A stretch of 7,032 nt of DNA, taken from contig QFNN01000135.1 of assembly GCA_003240855.1 (NCBI GenBank), positions 1 to 7,032 on the forward strand, read 5' to 3'. Numbering within the stretch: the first letter of the stretch is position 1; each line of letters begins with the position of its first letter. This document shows positions 1 through 6,035 of the stretch, piece after piece. The position numbers and the translations under genes are program-made. Source of the stretch: Sphingomonas sanxanigenens. Its GTDB lineage: Bacteria; Pseudomonadota; Alphaproteobacteria; Sphingomonadales; Sphingomonadaceae. The notes beneath the pieces were generated by a model, which saw only the letters and a program-made list of their open reading frames with translations, was not told where the DNA came from and did not search any database.

Positions 1-1689
1 GATCAGCATAGCCATTCAGAAATCGCGGTCCAGCTGCAACAGGCATTCCTGCGCGTCGATGGCGACGACGAGCATAGCCATTCAGAAATCGCGGTCCAGC
101 TGCAACTTGCCAGACAGCCGCGCCAGCGTGAATTGCAGCATAGCCATTCAGAAATCGCGGTCCAGCTGCAACAACCTGTCCATTGGGGGCGTCCCCGGCA
201 AGAGCATAGCCATTCAGAAATCGCGGTCCAGCTGCAACGACGGATTGCCGCTCGTGTCCCGTTTGGGAAGCATAGCCATTCAGAAATCGCGGTCCAGCTG
301 CAACGGATCGGTTGTGAAGGTGGCCCGTGGCCCCAGCATAGCCATTCAGAAATCGCGGTCCAGCTGCAACCACGGACGGCCCGCCCCTACCCCGCTACAG
401 AGCATAGCCATTCAGAAATCGCGGTCCAGCTGCAACATGACGACGATGATGACGATGAAAAGGATCAGCATAGCCATTCAGAAATCGCGGTCCAGCTGCA
501 ACCTGTTCGCCTGGCTCAACACGCAGCATGAGAGCATAGCCATTCAGAAATCGCGGTCCAGCTGCAACGCGACGAGGACGAGGCCGTTCTTGATGCGGAG
601 CATAGCCATTCAGAAATCGCGGTCCAGCTGCAACGACGGATCGAGCTGGTCGACGATCGGCGGGAGCATAGCCATTCAGAAATCGCGGTCCAGCTGCAAC
701 TTGTCCGGGCGACGGGTCGGCCCGGCGATGAGCATAGCCATTCAGAAATCGCGGTCCAGCTGCAACTAGCGCCTCTCGGCGCAGTGCGAGCAGCGCAGCA
801 TAGCCATTCAGAAATCGCGGTCCAGCTGCAACGCAATTATCTCCGCCACGACTTACGGGCCGAGCATAGCCATTCAGAAATCGCGGTCCAGCTGCAACCC
901 GGTTGAAGTCTCGGTCGAAGTCGCCCCTAGCATAGCCATTCAGAAATCGCGGTCCAGCTGCAACTTAGCGGTGACAGGGGCGCCGATGTCTTGGAGCATA
1001 GCCATTCAGAAATCGCGGTCCAGCTGCAACCCCGACGCGACCGGCTACACCCGGTTCGAAAGCATAGCCATTCAGAAATCGCGGTCCAGCTGCAACAACG
1101 TTCTCTTCCGCATTGTTTACAATGACAGCATAGCCATTCAGAAATCGCGGTCCAGCTGCAACGACGCAACAGGCCTCCCCGTCGCCGTAGGAAGCATAGC
1201 CATTCAGAAATCGCGGTCCAGCTGCAACCAGATAGCCGTAGTTCGGCGTCTGCATGTTAGCATAGCCATTCAGAAATCGCGGTCCAGCTGCAACGATGGC
1301 GACTACGCTGAGGTCATCGACGGCAGCATAGCCATTCAGAAATCGCGGTCCAGCTGCAACATGCCCGTCTCCGTGCCCAATGCTTCGGGAGCATAGCCAT
1401 TCAGAAATCGCGGTCCAGCTGCAACGAACACGAGGAGGTCGTGCTCGACGGCACGAGCATAGCCATTCAGAAATCGCGGTCCAGCTGCAACTTTGCTGTG
1501 AACCCGTTAAAATATGGTTCGAGCATAGCCATTCAGAAATCGCGGTCCAGCTGCAACGATTAAAGCATGGACTACCAGTTATTCTAGAGCATAGCCATTC
1601 AGAAATCGCGGTCCAGCTGCAACATATCGACGGCTCGGGACATGGGTCGGCGTAGCATAGCCATTCAGAAATCGCGGTCCAGCTGCAAC
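1..1689 (-). CRISPR. CRISPR array, type II-C-like, 26 repeats, left end outside window
   Basis: There are 26 copies of a 36-bp repeat. On the plus strand it begins AGCATAGCC and ends CAGCTGCAAC. Repeats 1-21 start at 5 and then every 66 bp (last at 1325); repeats 22-26 start at 1390, 1456, 1522, 1588 and 1654. By eye all copies are identical, including the terminal one at 1654-1689. The 25 complete spacers are unique and 30 nt long, except 1361-1389, which is 29 nt. Bases 1-4 are the end of another spacer, so the array continues to the left. The minus-strand repeat starts GTTGCAGC and ends GCTATGCT. The 36/30 geometry and this form match type II-C (Cas9) arrays, in which the repeat start becomes the tracrRNA-pairing part of the crRNA, so I assign the minus strand. 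Direction and subtype are inferred; no cas gene or tracrRNA is visible. Confidence 0.97.
1654..1689 (-). promoter_or_regulatory. Possible promoter inside each CRISPR repeat (terminal copy given)
   Basis: Read on the minus strand, every repeat contains TGGACC (repeat positions 9-14) and then TATGCT (positions 31-36), separated by 16 bp. These resemble the sigma-70 -35 and -10 boxes, each matching the consensus at four of six bases. In Neisseria type II-C arrays a -10 box at the 3' end of each repeat drives transcription of the individual crRNAs. The same layout here suggests each repeat could start a short minus-strand transcript in the adjacent spacer. The boxes are seen directly; function is inferred by analogy. 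Confidence 0.4.
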
Positions 1690-1890
1690 CCTGCCAACGC
1701 CGACACGCTGCGCAAGAATCCGCTCGGCCTCTATGTCGATGCGGTCGACTGGAGCCGTGAATTGGACGCGCAGAATCCTGCGCCGCCCGCGCCCAGGCCG
1801 ACCGCTCCGCCTTCGCCGATGCCCAGCGTTCCGCTCGGCTCGCCGCTCGATCCAACCCTCGCGCAGCCCCAACCGGAGACCCGTCCATGA
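1690..1890 (+). pseudogene. trbF: TrbF (VirB8-like) C-terminal fragment, cut off by the CRISPR array
   Basis: This is the end of the inner-membrane scaffold protein TrbF of P-type conjugation systems. The 66 remaining codons begin PANADTLRKNPLGLYVDAVD and continue WSREL; this NPLG-Y-V-WSREL signature is typical of the TrbF C-terminus. A proline-rich tail of about 40 residues follows. TrbF is normally well over 200 residues, with an N-terminal membrane segment and a periplasmic domain; none of that is present. Homology starts at the first base after the last CRISPR repeat. The stop overlaps the trbG start (ATGA), as expected in an intact operon. The frame stays open backwards through the last repeat to an ATG at 1642 inside a spacer, but that extension encodes repeat sequence and is not a credible gene start. 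Whether the truncation is biological or an assembly artefact cannot be decided here. Confidence 0.85.
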
Positions 1891-2813
1891 AATTTCTCGT
1901 CCTCGCGGCGACGGCGCTTGCCAGCGCCACATCCGCCGCCGCCCAGACAGCTTCACCCGCGCCGCAGCCGCAAGCCGCGCCGCCCGTCGTCGCGCCGGCA
2001 CCTATGCCAGTCGCTCGCGTGGCGCACCGCCGCAGCGTTCGGCCGTCGCCCGCGGAACTTCGCGTTCGAGCGGCCAACCGGACCGCGACGCAGGAGCCGG
2101 CAGCCGACGCATTTCTCAATGCCGTGCAGGTCTATCCCTATAACGAGGGCACCATCTACCATGTCTATACTGCGCCCGGTCAGGTGACGGACATCGCGCT
2201 GCAGCCCGGTGAGTCGCTTGGCGCCGTTGCCGCCGGCGACACGGTGCGCTGGGTGATCGGCGACACGACCAGCGGCAATGGCGAGACGAAACGGACCCAT
2301 GTGCTGGTGAAGCCGTTTGCCGCCGGCCTCGCCACCAACATCGTCATCACCACCGATCGGCGCAGCTATCATCTGGTGCTGACCAGCACGGTCGGCACGG
2401 CGATGGCGGCCTTGTCCTGGACCTATCCGCAGGACCAGCTCATCGCGCTCAAGCGAGCGGCCGAGGAGGCACGCGCTGCGGAGCCGGTCTCGGCGGGCGT
2501 CGCGCTCGACCAACTTCACTTCAACTATGTGCTGTCGGGCGATCCGGCGCCGTGGCGGCCGCTGCGCGCCTTCGACGACGGGCGGCAGACGTTCATCGAG
2601 TTTCCGGCGAGCCTTGCAGCCGGCGAAGCGCCGCCGCTCTTTCTCGTCGATGCCAATGGCGAGGTGCAACTCGTCAACTATCGCGTGCAGGGCCGCTTCT
2701 ATGTGGTCGACCGGCTGTTCGAGGTGGCCGAGCTTCGGCTCGGCCTGAAGCACCAGCAGATCGTCCGCATTGCCCGCACGAGTGACGACGGCCAGCGCCG
2801 GAGGGGCTCATGA
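1887..2813 (+). CDS. trbG: TrbG, VirB9-like component of the conjugative type IV secretion system
   Basis: This 308-residue periplasmic/outer-membrane core protein of the mating channel is expected to form the outer-membrane core with TrbI and a TrbH/VirB7-like partner. It has an N-terminal signal peptide (residues 1 to about 20, hydrophobic, ending ASATSAAAQ) with no lipobox cysteine. A proline/alanine-rich linker to about residue 48 follows. The first VirB9 beta domain includes VYPYNEGTIYHVYTAPGQVT (82-101) and RSYHLVL (159-165). The C-terminal domain contains FNYVLSGDPAPWRP (212-225), FDDGRQTFIEFP (229-240) and VNYRVQGRFYVVDRLF (263-278), all classic VirB9/TrbG motifs. Length is normal for the family. 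The ATG overlaps the trbF stop and the stop overlaps the trbI start, so translation is probably coupled. No defect is seen; the gene appears intact even though trbF is truncated. Confidence 0.95.
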   Translation: MKFLVLAATALASATSAAAQTASPAPQPQAAPPVVAPAPMPVARVAHRRSVRPSPAELRVRAANRTATQEPAADAFLNAVQVYPYNEGTIYHVYTAPGQVTDIALQPGESLGAVAAGDTVRWVIGDTTSGNGETKRTHVLVKPFAAGLATNIVITTDRRSYHLVLTSTVGTAMAALSWTYPQDQLIALKRAAEEARAAEPVSAGVALDQLHFNYVLSGDPAPWRPLRAFDDGRQTFIEFPASLAAGEAPPLFLVDANGEVQLVNYRVQGRFYVVDRLFEVAELRLGLKHQQIVRIARTSDDGQRRRGS

Positions 2814-4009
2814 GCGAGGAAGCGATCCGTCCGGCGCCAAAGGCCGATCCCGAGACCCTGGTGCTACGCGCCCGGCCGCCCAGCGCCATCCGGTTCAAGC
2901 GCGGTGCAATCATCGCCTTGGTCGCGATCGGTGCGGTCAGCCTGGTCGCGGTCGCTTGGATGGCGCTCAAACCAAGAATGGTCCTGCACGCCGACACACG
3001 GGAAGAATTGTCGCAGCCCGACGCAAGGCCGGCGAGCGATACGCTGAACGGCGCGCCGGCAACCTATGGCGATGTGCCGAGGCTGGGGCCGCCGCTGCCC
3101 GGCGATCTCGGCAAGCCGATCCTCGAGCACCAGCAAGCGCTGGCGGCGGGGATCAGTCTGACCGACCAGCAAATGCAGCAAGCTGAGGCGGGCGAGCGTG
3201 AACGGCAGCTCGCCGAATTGAAGGCGGCGCGGGAGTCGGGCGTGCTGATTCAGAATCGTCAGGCCAGCGCGACCGCCGATGCTGCGCCTCCGCCACCGGC
3301 GCTTGTCCCGGCTGCCCAGCCTGATGCGAGCAAGATTGCCCTCGATCCCGACCGCGACCCCAATGCTCAAGGACGCAAGGCGGAGTTTACCGGCGCGCTC
3401 GATCCGCGCGGCGACATCAATCCCCACAGCCTGATGCCAGCCCCTTCGCCCTATACCCTGTCGGCGGGCAGCGTGATCGCCGCCAGCCTCATCACTGGCC
3501 TTCGCTCCGATCTGCCGGGGCTGGTCACGGCGCAGGTCACGGAAAATGTCTATGACAGCGCCACCGGCCGCTTCCTGCTGGTGCCGCAGGGATCGCGGCT
3601 GATCGGCAGCTATGACAGCGTGGTGGCGTTCGGTCAGAAGCGCGCGCTGATCGTGTGGCAGCGGATCATGCTGCCCGACGGCAGTTCGCTGCGCATCGAC
3701 AATGTGCCGGCGACCGATCCGTCCGGCTACGCCGGCTTGCAGGACAAGGTCGATTTTCACACCTGGGCGCTGCTCAAGGGCGTGGCGCTCTCGACCTTGC
3801 TTGGGGTCAGTTCCGAGCTGGCGCTCTCCGGGCAAAGCGATCTCGTCCAGGCGCTCCGCATGTCGACGCAGGACACCGTCGCGCGCGCGGGCGACCAGAT
3901 CACCCAGCGCAACCTCAACATTCAGCCGACGATCACGATCCGGCCCGGCGCGCCCGTGCGGCTCGTCGTCCACAAGGATCTGATCCTCGCGCCTTGGCGC
4001 TCGCAATAG
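2810..4009 (+). CDS. trbI: TrbI, VirB10-like component of the conjugative type IV secretion system
   Basis: This 399-residue protein of the VirB10/TrbI family spans inner and outer membranes and links energy use to the outer pore. It has a short cytoplasmic N-terminus and a single membrane segment (about residues 32-53, AIIALVAIGAVSLVAVAWMA). A long periplasmic linker rich in Pro, Ala and charged residues runs from 60 to about 205, including a glutamine/glutamate-rich helix around 107-140. The conserved TrbI beta-barrel domain runs from about 214 to 397, with YTLSAGSVIAASLITGLRSD (215-234), the TGRFLLVPQGSRLIGSYDS stretch (252-270), LPDGSSLRIDN (288-298) and DKVDFHTW (312-319), followed by the helical antenna region. 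The start is the ATG overlapping the trbG stop. Length and domain order are typical. A longer open frame on the opposite strand (2864-4144) is rejected as a GC-rich shadow. Confidence 0.96.
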   Translation: MSEEAIRPAPKADPETLVLRARPPSAIRFKRGAIIALVAIGAVSLVAVAWMALKPRMVLHADTREELSQPDARPASDTLNGAPATYGDVPRLGPPLPGDLGKPILEHQQALAAGISLTDQQMQQAEAGERERQLAELKAARESGVLIQNRQASATADAAPPPPALVPAAQPDASKIALDPDRDPNAQGRKAEFTGALDPRGDINPHSLMPAPSPYTLSAGSVIAASLITGLRSDLPGLVTAQVTENVYDSATGRFLLVPQGSRLIGSYDSVVAFGQKRALIVWQRIMLPDGSSLRIDNVPATDPSGYAGLQDKVDFHTWALLKGVALSTLLGVSSELALSGQSDLVQALRMSTQDTVARAGDQITQRNLNIQPTITIRPGAPVRLVVHKDLILAPWRSQ

Positions 4010-4013
4010 GAGG
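4008..4013 (+). promoter_or_regulatory. Strong ribosome binding site (AGGAGG) for the DUF2274 gene
   Basis: AGGAGG overlaps the trbI stop codon (TAG, 4007-4009) and lies 5 nt before the ATG at 4019. It is the only junction in the operon with a real gap and a full Shine-Dalgarno sequence. It fixes the start of the downstream gene and probably allows it to be translated independently of trbI. Confidence 0.8.
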
Positions 4014-4018
4014 CCGGC

Positions 4019-4249
4019 ATGGCAGACTTGAAATTGGGCAGGCTTCCCGATCGTGTTCCCGTCAAGCTGACCATCAGCATTCCGCCCGAGTTGAAGCGCG
4101 CGCTCGATGACTATGCCGCGGTCTATGCGGCGACCTATGGGCAACAGGAGAGCGTCGCCGACCTGATCCCGTTCATGCTGTCCGACTTCCTCGACAGCGA
4201 CCGCGCCTTTCTGCGGTCGCGGCGCGGTCAGCCGGATGGCCGGCCATGA
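4019..4249 (+). CDS. DUF2274 small protein encoded next to trbI
   Basis: This 76-residue cytoplasmic protein lacks a signal peptide and membrane segments. It begins MADLKLGRLPDRVPVKLTIS and continues with PPELKRALDDYAAVYAATYG (about residues 22-41) and VADLIPFMLSDFLDSDRAF (46-64). This matches the DUF2274 family, regularly found directly after trbI in proteobacterial conjugative elements; its function is unknown. The strand-then-two-helices pattern, with VKLTISIPPELKRALDDYA, resembles ribbon-helix-helix DNA-binding proteins, where the strand contacts DNA. A role as an operon or element regulator is therefore plausible but unproven. It has its own AGGAGG site 5 nt upstream, and its stop overlaps the next start (ATGA). 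Confidence 0.9.
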   Translation: MADLKLGRLPDRVPVKLTISIPPELKRALDDYAAVYAATYGQQESVADLIPFMLSDFLDSDRAFLRSRRGQPDGRP

Positions 4250-4917
4250 TCGCCTATGCCTCCCGCACGGGAACCCGCCGCAATCTCGACGCGCTCAGGA
4301 CAGCAGGATGGCGACTGATGGTGTCGGCGCGGGGCGTACTGCGCACCGAGGGGTTCCGCTATGCGCTCGATAACGGTGCCTGGACATCATTCCAGCGTGG
4401 TGAGGCGTTCCACGAGGTGGCGTTCGAGCGCGCCGTCGGACAGCTCGGCCCCGGCGCCGATTGGATCGTCGTGCCCGACATCGTCATGGGCGGCCTTGCG
4501 TCGCTCAAGTTCTCACGCCTCTGGCTCGACAGGCTTCGGCAGCGTCAGTGCCTGGCTGACGCGACCTTTCTGATCGCTGTCCAGAACGGCATGAGACCCA
4601 TCGACGTCAGCGGGCTGCTCGGACCGCGCGTGGGAATCTTCGTCGGCGGTGATACGCGGTGGAAACTGGCGACCATGGCGCAATGGGCGCGTCTCGCGCA
4701 CGCGCGCGGTGCGCTCTGCCATGTCGGGCGTGTGAACAGCGCGCGGCGCATTCGCCTGTGCGCGGCGGCCGGCGTCGACAGTTTCGACGGGTCGGGCGTC
4801 TCCCGGTCCGCAGCGGCGCTGCCGCCGCTCGATCTTGCCCGGCGGCAGGATGATGTCGAGGGATGGCTTTCGCGAGGGATGCCGGAGACGGCCGCGCTTT
4901 CCGGGGCGGAATCGTGA
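4246..4917 (+). CDS. Possible TGT/DpdA-like (deazaguanine transferase superfamily) protein
   Basis: This 223-residue soluble protein does not belong to the conjugation machinery. Its pattern suggests a small alpha/beta barrel related to tRNA-guanine transglycosylase and its DNA-modifying relatives (DpdA): FRYALDNGAW (37-46), where a TGT-like DSGG motif would carry the first catalytic aspartate; WIVVPDIV (73-80); FLIAVQNGM (108-116); VGIFVGGDTRWKL (129-141); and HVGRVNSARRIRLCAAAGVD (159-178) followed by SFDGSGVSRS (179-188), resembling the last barrel strands with a second acidic residue. These are motif-level resemblances. It is shorter than a full TGT (about 370 residues), and I see no cysteine cluster like the zinc site of bona fide TGTs. 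It could be another TIM-barrel family. ATGA overlap with DUF2274 and GTGA overlap with the HTH gene place it inside the transfer operon, suggesting a role in element biology or modification of its DNA. Confidence 0.5.
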   Translation: MIAYASRTGTRRNLDALRTAGWRLMVSARGVLRTEGFRYALDNGAWTSFQRGEAFHEVAFERAVGQLGPGADWIVVPDIVMGGLASLKFSRLWLDRLRQRQCLADATFLIAVQNGMRPIDVSGLLGPRVGIFVGGDTRWKLATMAQWARLAHARGALCHVGRVNSARRIRLCAAAGVDSFDGSGVSRSAAALPPLDLARRQDDVEGWLSRGMPETAALSGAES

Positions 4918-5150
4918 CCAGGGGCCTGACGCCCGAGGAGCGCAAGCAACAGGCGCAGGAGGCGCTTGCCGCTCAGTCCGCTTTGCCTGCCGAGCCGATC
5001 GCTGTGCGCGTCGCAACGGCCGTGAAGCTCACCGGCATCGGCCGGTCGACGCTCTACGAGCTGATCAAGTCGGGTGAGATTGAGACGGTGAAGATCGGGC
5101 GCTCGACGCTCATCCCGTATCGCTGCCTCAAGAAGCTGGTGGGCGGATGA
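4914..5150 (+). CDS. Excisionase-family helix-turn-helix DNA-binding protein
   Basis: This 78-residue protein has a charged, helical N-terminus (LTPEERKQQAQEALAAQ, 5-21). A MerR/excisionase-type winged HTH follows: VRVATAVKLTGIGRSTLYEL (31-50) is the two-helix reading head, and KSGEIETVKIGRSTLIPYR (52-70) is the wing with the family hallmark K-IGR-T-IP. Such proteins bind DNA to direct excision by a tyrosine integrase or act as small regulators. I chose the GTG at 4914 because it overlaps the preceding stop (GTGA) and sits 3-4 nt after a GGGGCGGA ribosome-binding-like run (4903-4910). An ATG at 4863 in the same frame would overlap the upstream gene by 55 bp and add sequence unlike the family. 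As the last gene of the transfer operon it is a candidate excision regulator for the element; no integrase is visible. Confidence 0.8.
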   Translation: MTRGLTPEERKQQAQEALAAQSALPAEPIAVRVATAVKLTGIGRSTLYELIKSGEIETVKIGRSTLIPYRCLKKLVGG

Positions 5151-5158
5151 ATCTTGGT

Positions 5159-5178
5159 GATGCCGGCACGGTGGCATC
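5159..5178. repeat. Short inverted repeat GATGCC-N8-GGCATC
   Basis: A perfect 6-bp inverted repeat with an 8-bp centre lies just after the HTH gene stop and about 85 bp before the AbiEi start. AbiEi antitoxins repress their own promoters through inverted repeats, and excisionase-like proteins bind short repeated sites, so it could be an operator. It could also arise by chance in GC-rich DNA. No run of T follows, so it is not an intrinsic terminator. Confidence 0.25.
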
Positions 5179-5226
5179 TGACAAGCAGGGTGACGCTTGG
5201 GTTGGACATGCGCGTCATTTGCCAGG

Positions 5227-5255
5227 TTGAGAAGCCTTGAAAATTATTCCATAAC
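5227..5255 (+). promoter_or_regulatory. Candidate promoter of the AbiEi gene, probably leaderless
   Basis: TTGAGA (5227-5232) and CATAAC (5250-5255) are separated by 17 bp in the only clearly AT-rich stretch of this part of the window. They match sigma-70 boxes at five and four of six bases. Transcription would begin about 6-7 bp after the -10, essentially at the ATG at 5262. There is no purine-rich ribosome binding site between 5242 and 5261, which also fits a leaderless mRNA. Prediction only. Confidence 0.4.
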
Positions 5256-5261
5256 TACATC

Positions 5262-6032
5262 ATGAATTTATCGCGGTCAGATAAACTGAGGCCGCTGCTC
5301 GACGGGTGGCAGCCGCACGGCGTTGCCACGACCGCTTATCTCAAGACCCTCGGCATAACGCCGCAGGACCTTCAGAATTACACATCATCGCGTTGGCTGA
5401 TGTCGCTCGGCCGGGGCGCCTACAAACGTCCGAAGGAAACGGTGAACTGGCAGGGCGCAGTGCATGGGCTCCAGACCCAGTTGCAGTTACCTGTTCATGT
5501 GGGCGCGCTAACCGCGCTCGAGATGTGGGGGCACAACCATTATGTGCGGTTCGCTGCGACGCGGGCCTGTCTGCTGTCACCGCTCAAGGTCACGCTGCCG
5601 CTCTGGTTCAGAACCCATTGGGGCAATGATGTCCGGCACGTCCAGACCAAGCCTCTCCCGCCGGATCTCGGGCTGACCGAAGCGAAAACGCCCGATGGCT
5701 TTGCGCTGAAGACCTCCACTGTCGAACGCGCTGCGCTGGAATTGCTGCATCTTGCGCCAAAGGTGTTCGGCCTCGTCGAGGCCGGGTTGATCCTGGAGAG
5801 CATGACCCTGATACGACCAAAAATCATGCAAAGCCTGCTGGAGCAATGCACTTCGATCAAGGCGCGCAGGCTGTTCCTCTATCTTGCGGAGCGTGCCAAT
5901 CTGCCGGTCATGCGCCATCTCGACCTGGACCGGATTGACCTCGGGGTGGGCGATCGCAGCCTCGTGCCGAACGGGCGCTATGTCGCGAAATATCGGCTGC
6001 TGCTTCCCGAGGAACTGGTCGATCGGGGTTGA
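5262..6032 (+). CDS. AbiEi-family antitoxin (type IV toxin-antitoxin), apparently without its toxin
   Basis: This 256-residue protein resembles the antitoxin of AbiE phage-exclusion systems. In that family the N-terminal winged helix represses the operon and the C-terminal domain counteracts the AbiEii nucleotidyltransferase toxin. The N-terminal HTH spans about residues 5-57 (SRSDKLRPLLDGWQPHGVAT, then RWLMSLGRGAYKRP). It is followed by WQGAVHGLQTQLQLPVHVGA (63-82), GALTALEMWG (81-90), the conserved STVERAALELL (152-162) and a terminal GRYVAKYRLLLPEEL (238-252). Full length for the family. The ATG at 5262 fits the usual family start; no Shine-Dalgarno sequence precedes it. In known systems abiEii follows directly or overlaps; here the stop is followed after 3 bp by the end of a convergent Fic gene and no plus-strand toxin gene exists. 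It may be an orphan, act as a regulator, or guard against another toxin. Confidence 0.85.
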   Translation: MNLSRSDKLRPLLDGWQPHGVATTAYLKTLGITPQDLQNYTSSRWLMSLGRGAYKRPKETVNWQGAVHGLQTQLQLPVHVGALTALEMWGHNHYVRFAATRACLLSPLKVTLPLWFRTHWGNDVRHVQTKPLPPDLGLTEAKTPDGFALKTSTVERAALELLHLAPKVFGLVEAGLILESMTLIRPKIMQSLLEQCTSIKARRLFLYLAERANLPVMRHLDLDRIDLGVGDRSLVPNGRYVAKYRLLLPEELVDRG

Positions 6033-6035
6033 ACG

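Noticed and set aside
59..1655. Long open frames across the array encoding repetitive proteins (SIAIQKSRSSCN, HSHSEIAVQLQ or CSWTAISEWLC units) on both strands
   Set aside because: The 66-bp repeat-plus-spacer period is exactly 22 codons and the repeat has few stops, so frames stay open by geometry. The repeated peptides are translations of the CRISPR repeat, not genes.
1..1689. Spacers targeting genes in this window (self-targeting)
   Set aside because: By eye I found no complete spacer matching trbG to fic. Only the sequence after the last repeat is suspicious. A computed alignment would be needed to exclude partial matches.
1642..1890. A short gene starting in the last spacer and running through the repeat into the trbF tail
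   Set aside because: Its first 16 codons are spacer and repeat sequence with no ribosome binding site. Only the part from 1690 matches TrbF.
965..2119. A 384-codon minus-strand frame through part of the array, the trbF tail and the start of trbG
   Set aside because: It mixes CRISPR repeat translation with an antisense shadow of GC-rich coding DNA and has no recognisable domain.
2864..4144. A 426-codon minus-strand frame, longer than trbI itself
   Set aside because: It is antisense to trbI, which has clear VirB10-family sequence and operon overlaps. The minus frame is Arg-rich, as expected for a shadow.
4863..5150. An ATG at 4863 as the start of the HTH gene
   Set aside because: It would overlap the previous gene by 55 bp. 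The GTG at 4914 overlaps the stop by 4 bp like the other junctions and has a purine-rich site before it.
5147..5230. A 27-codon frame (starting MNLGDAG) whose ATG overlaps the HTH stop
   Set aside because: The ATGA overlap is suggestive, but the peptide is very short, matches nothing I recognise and has no other support.
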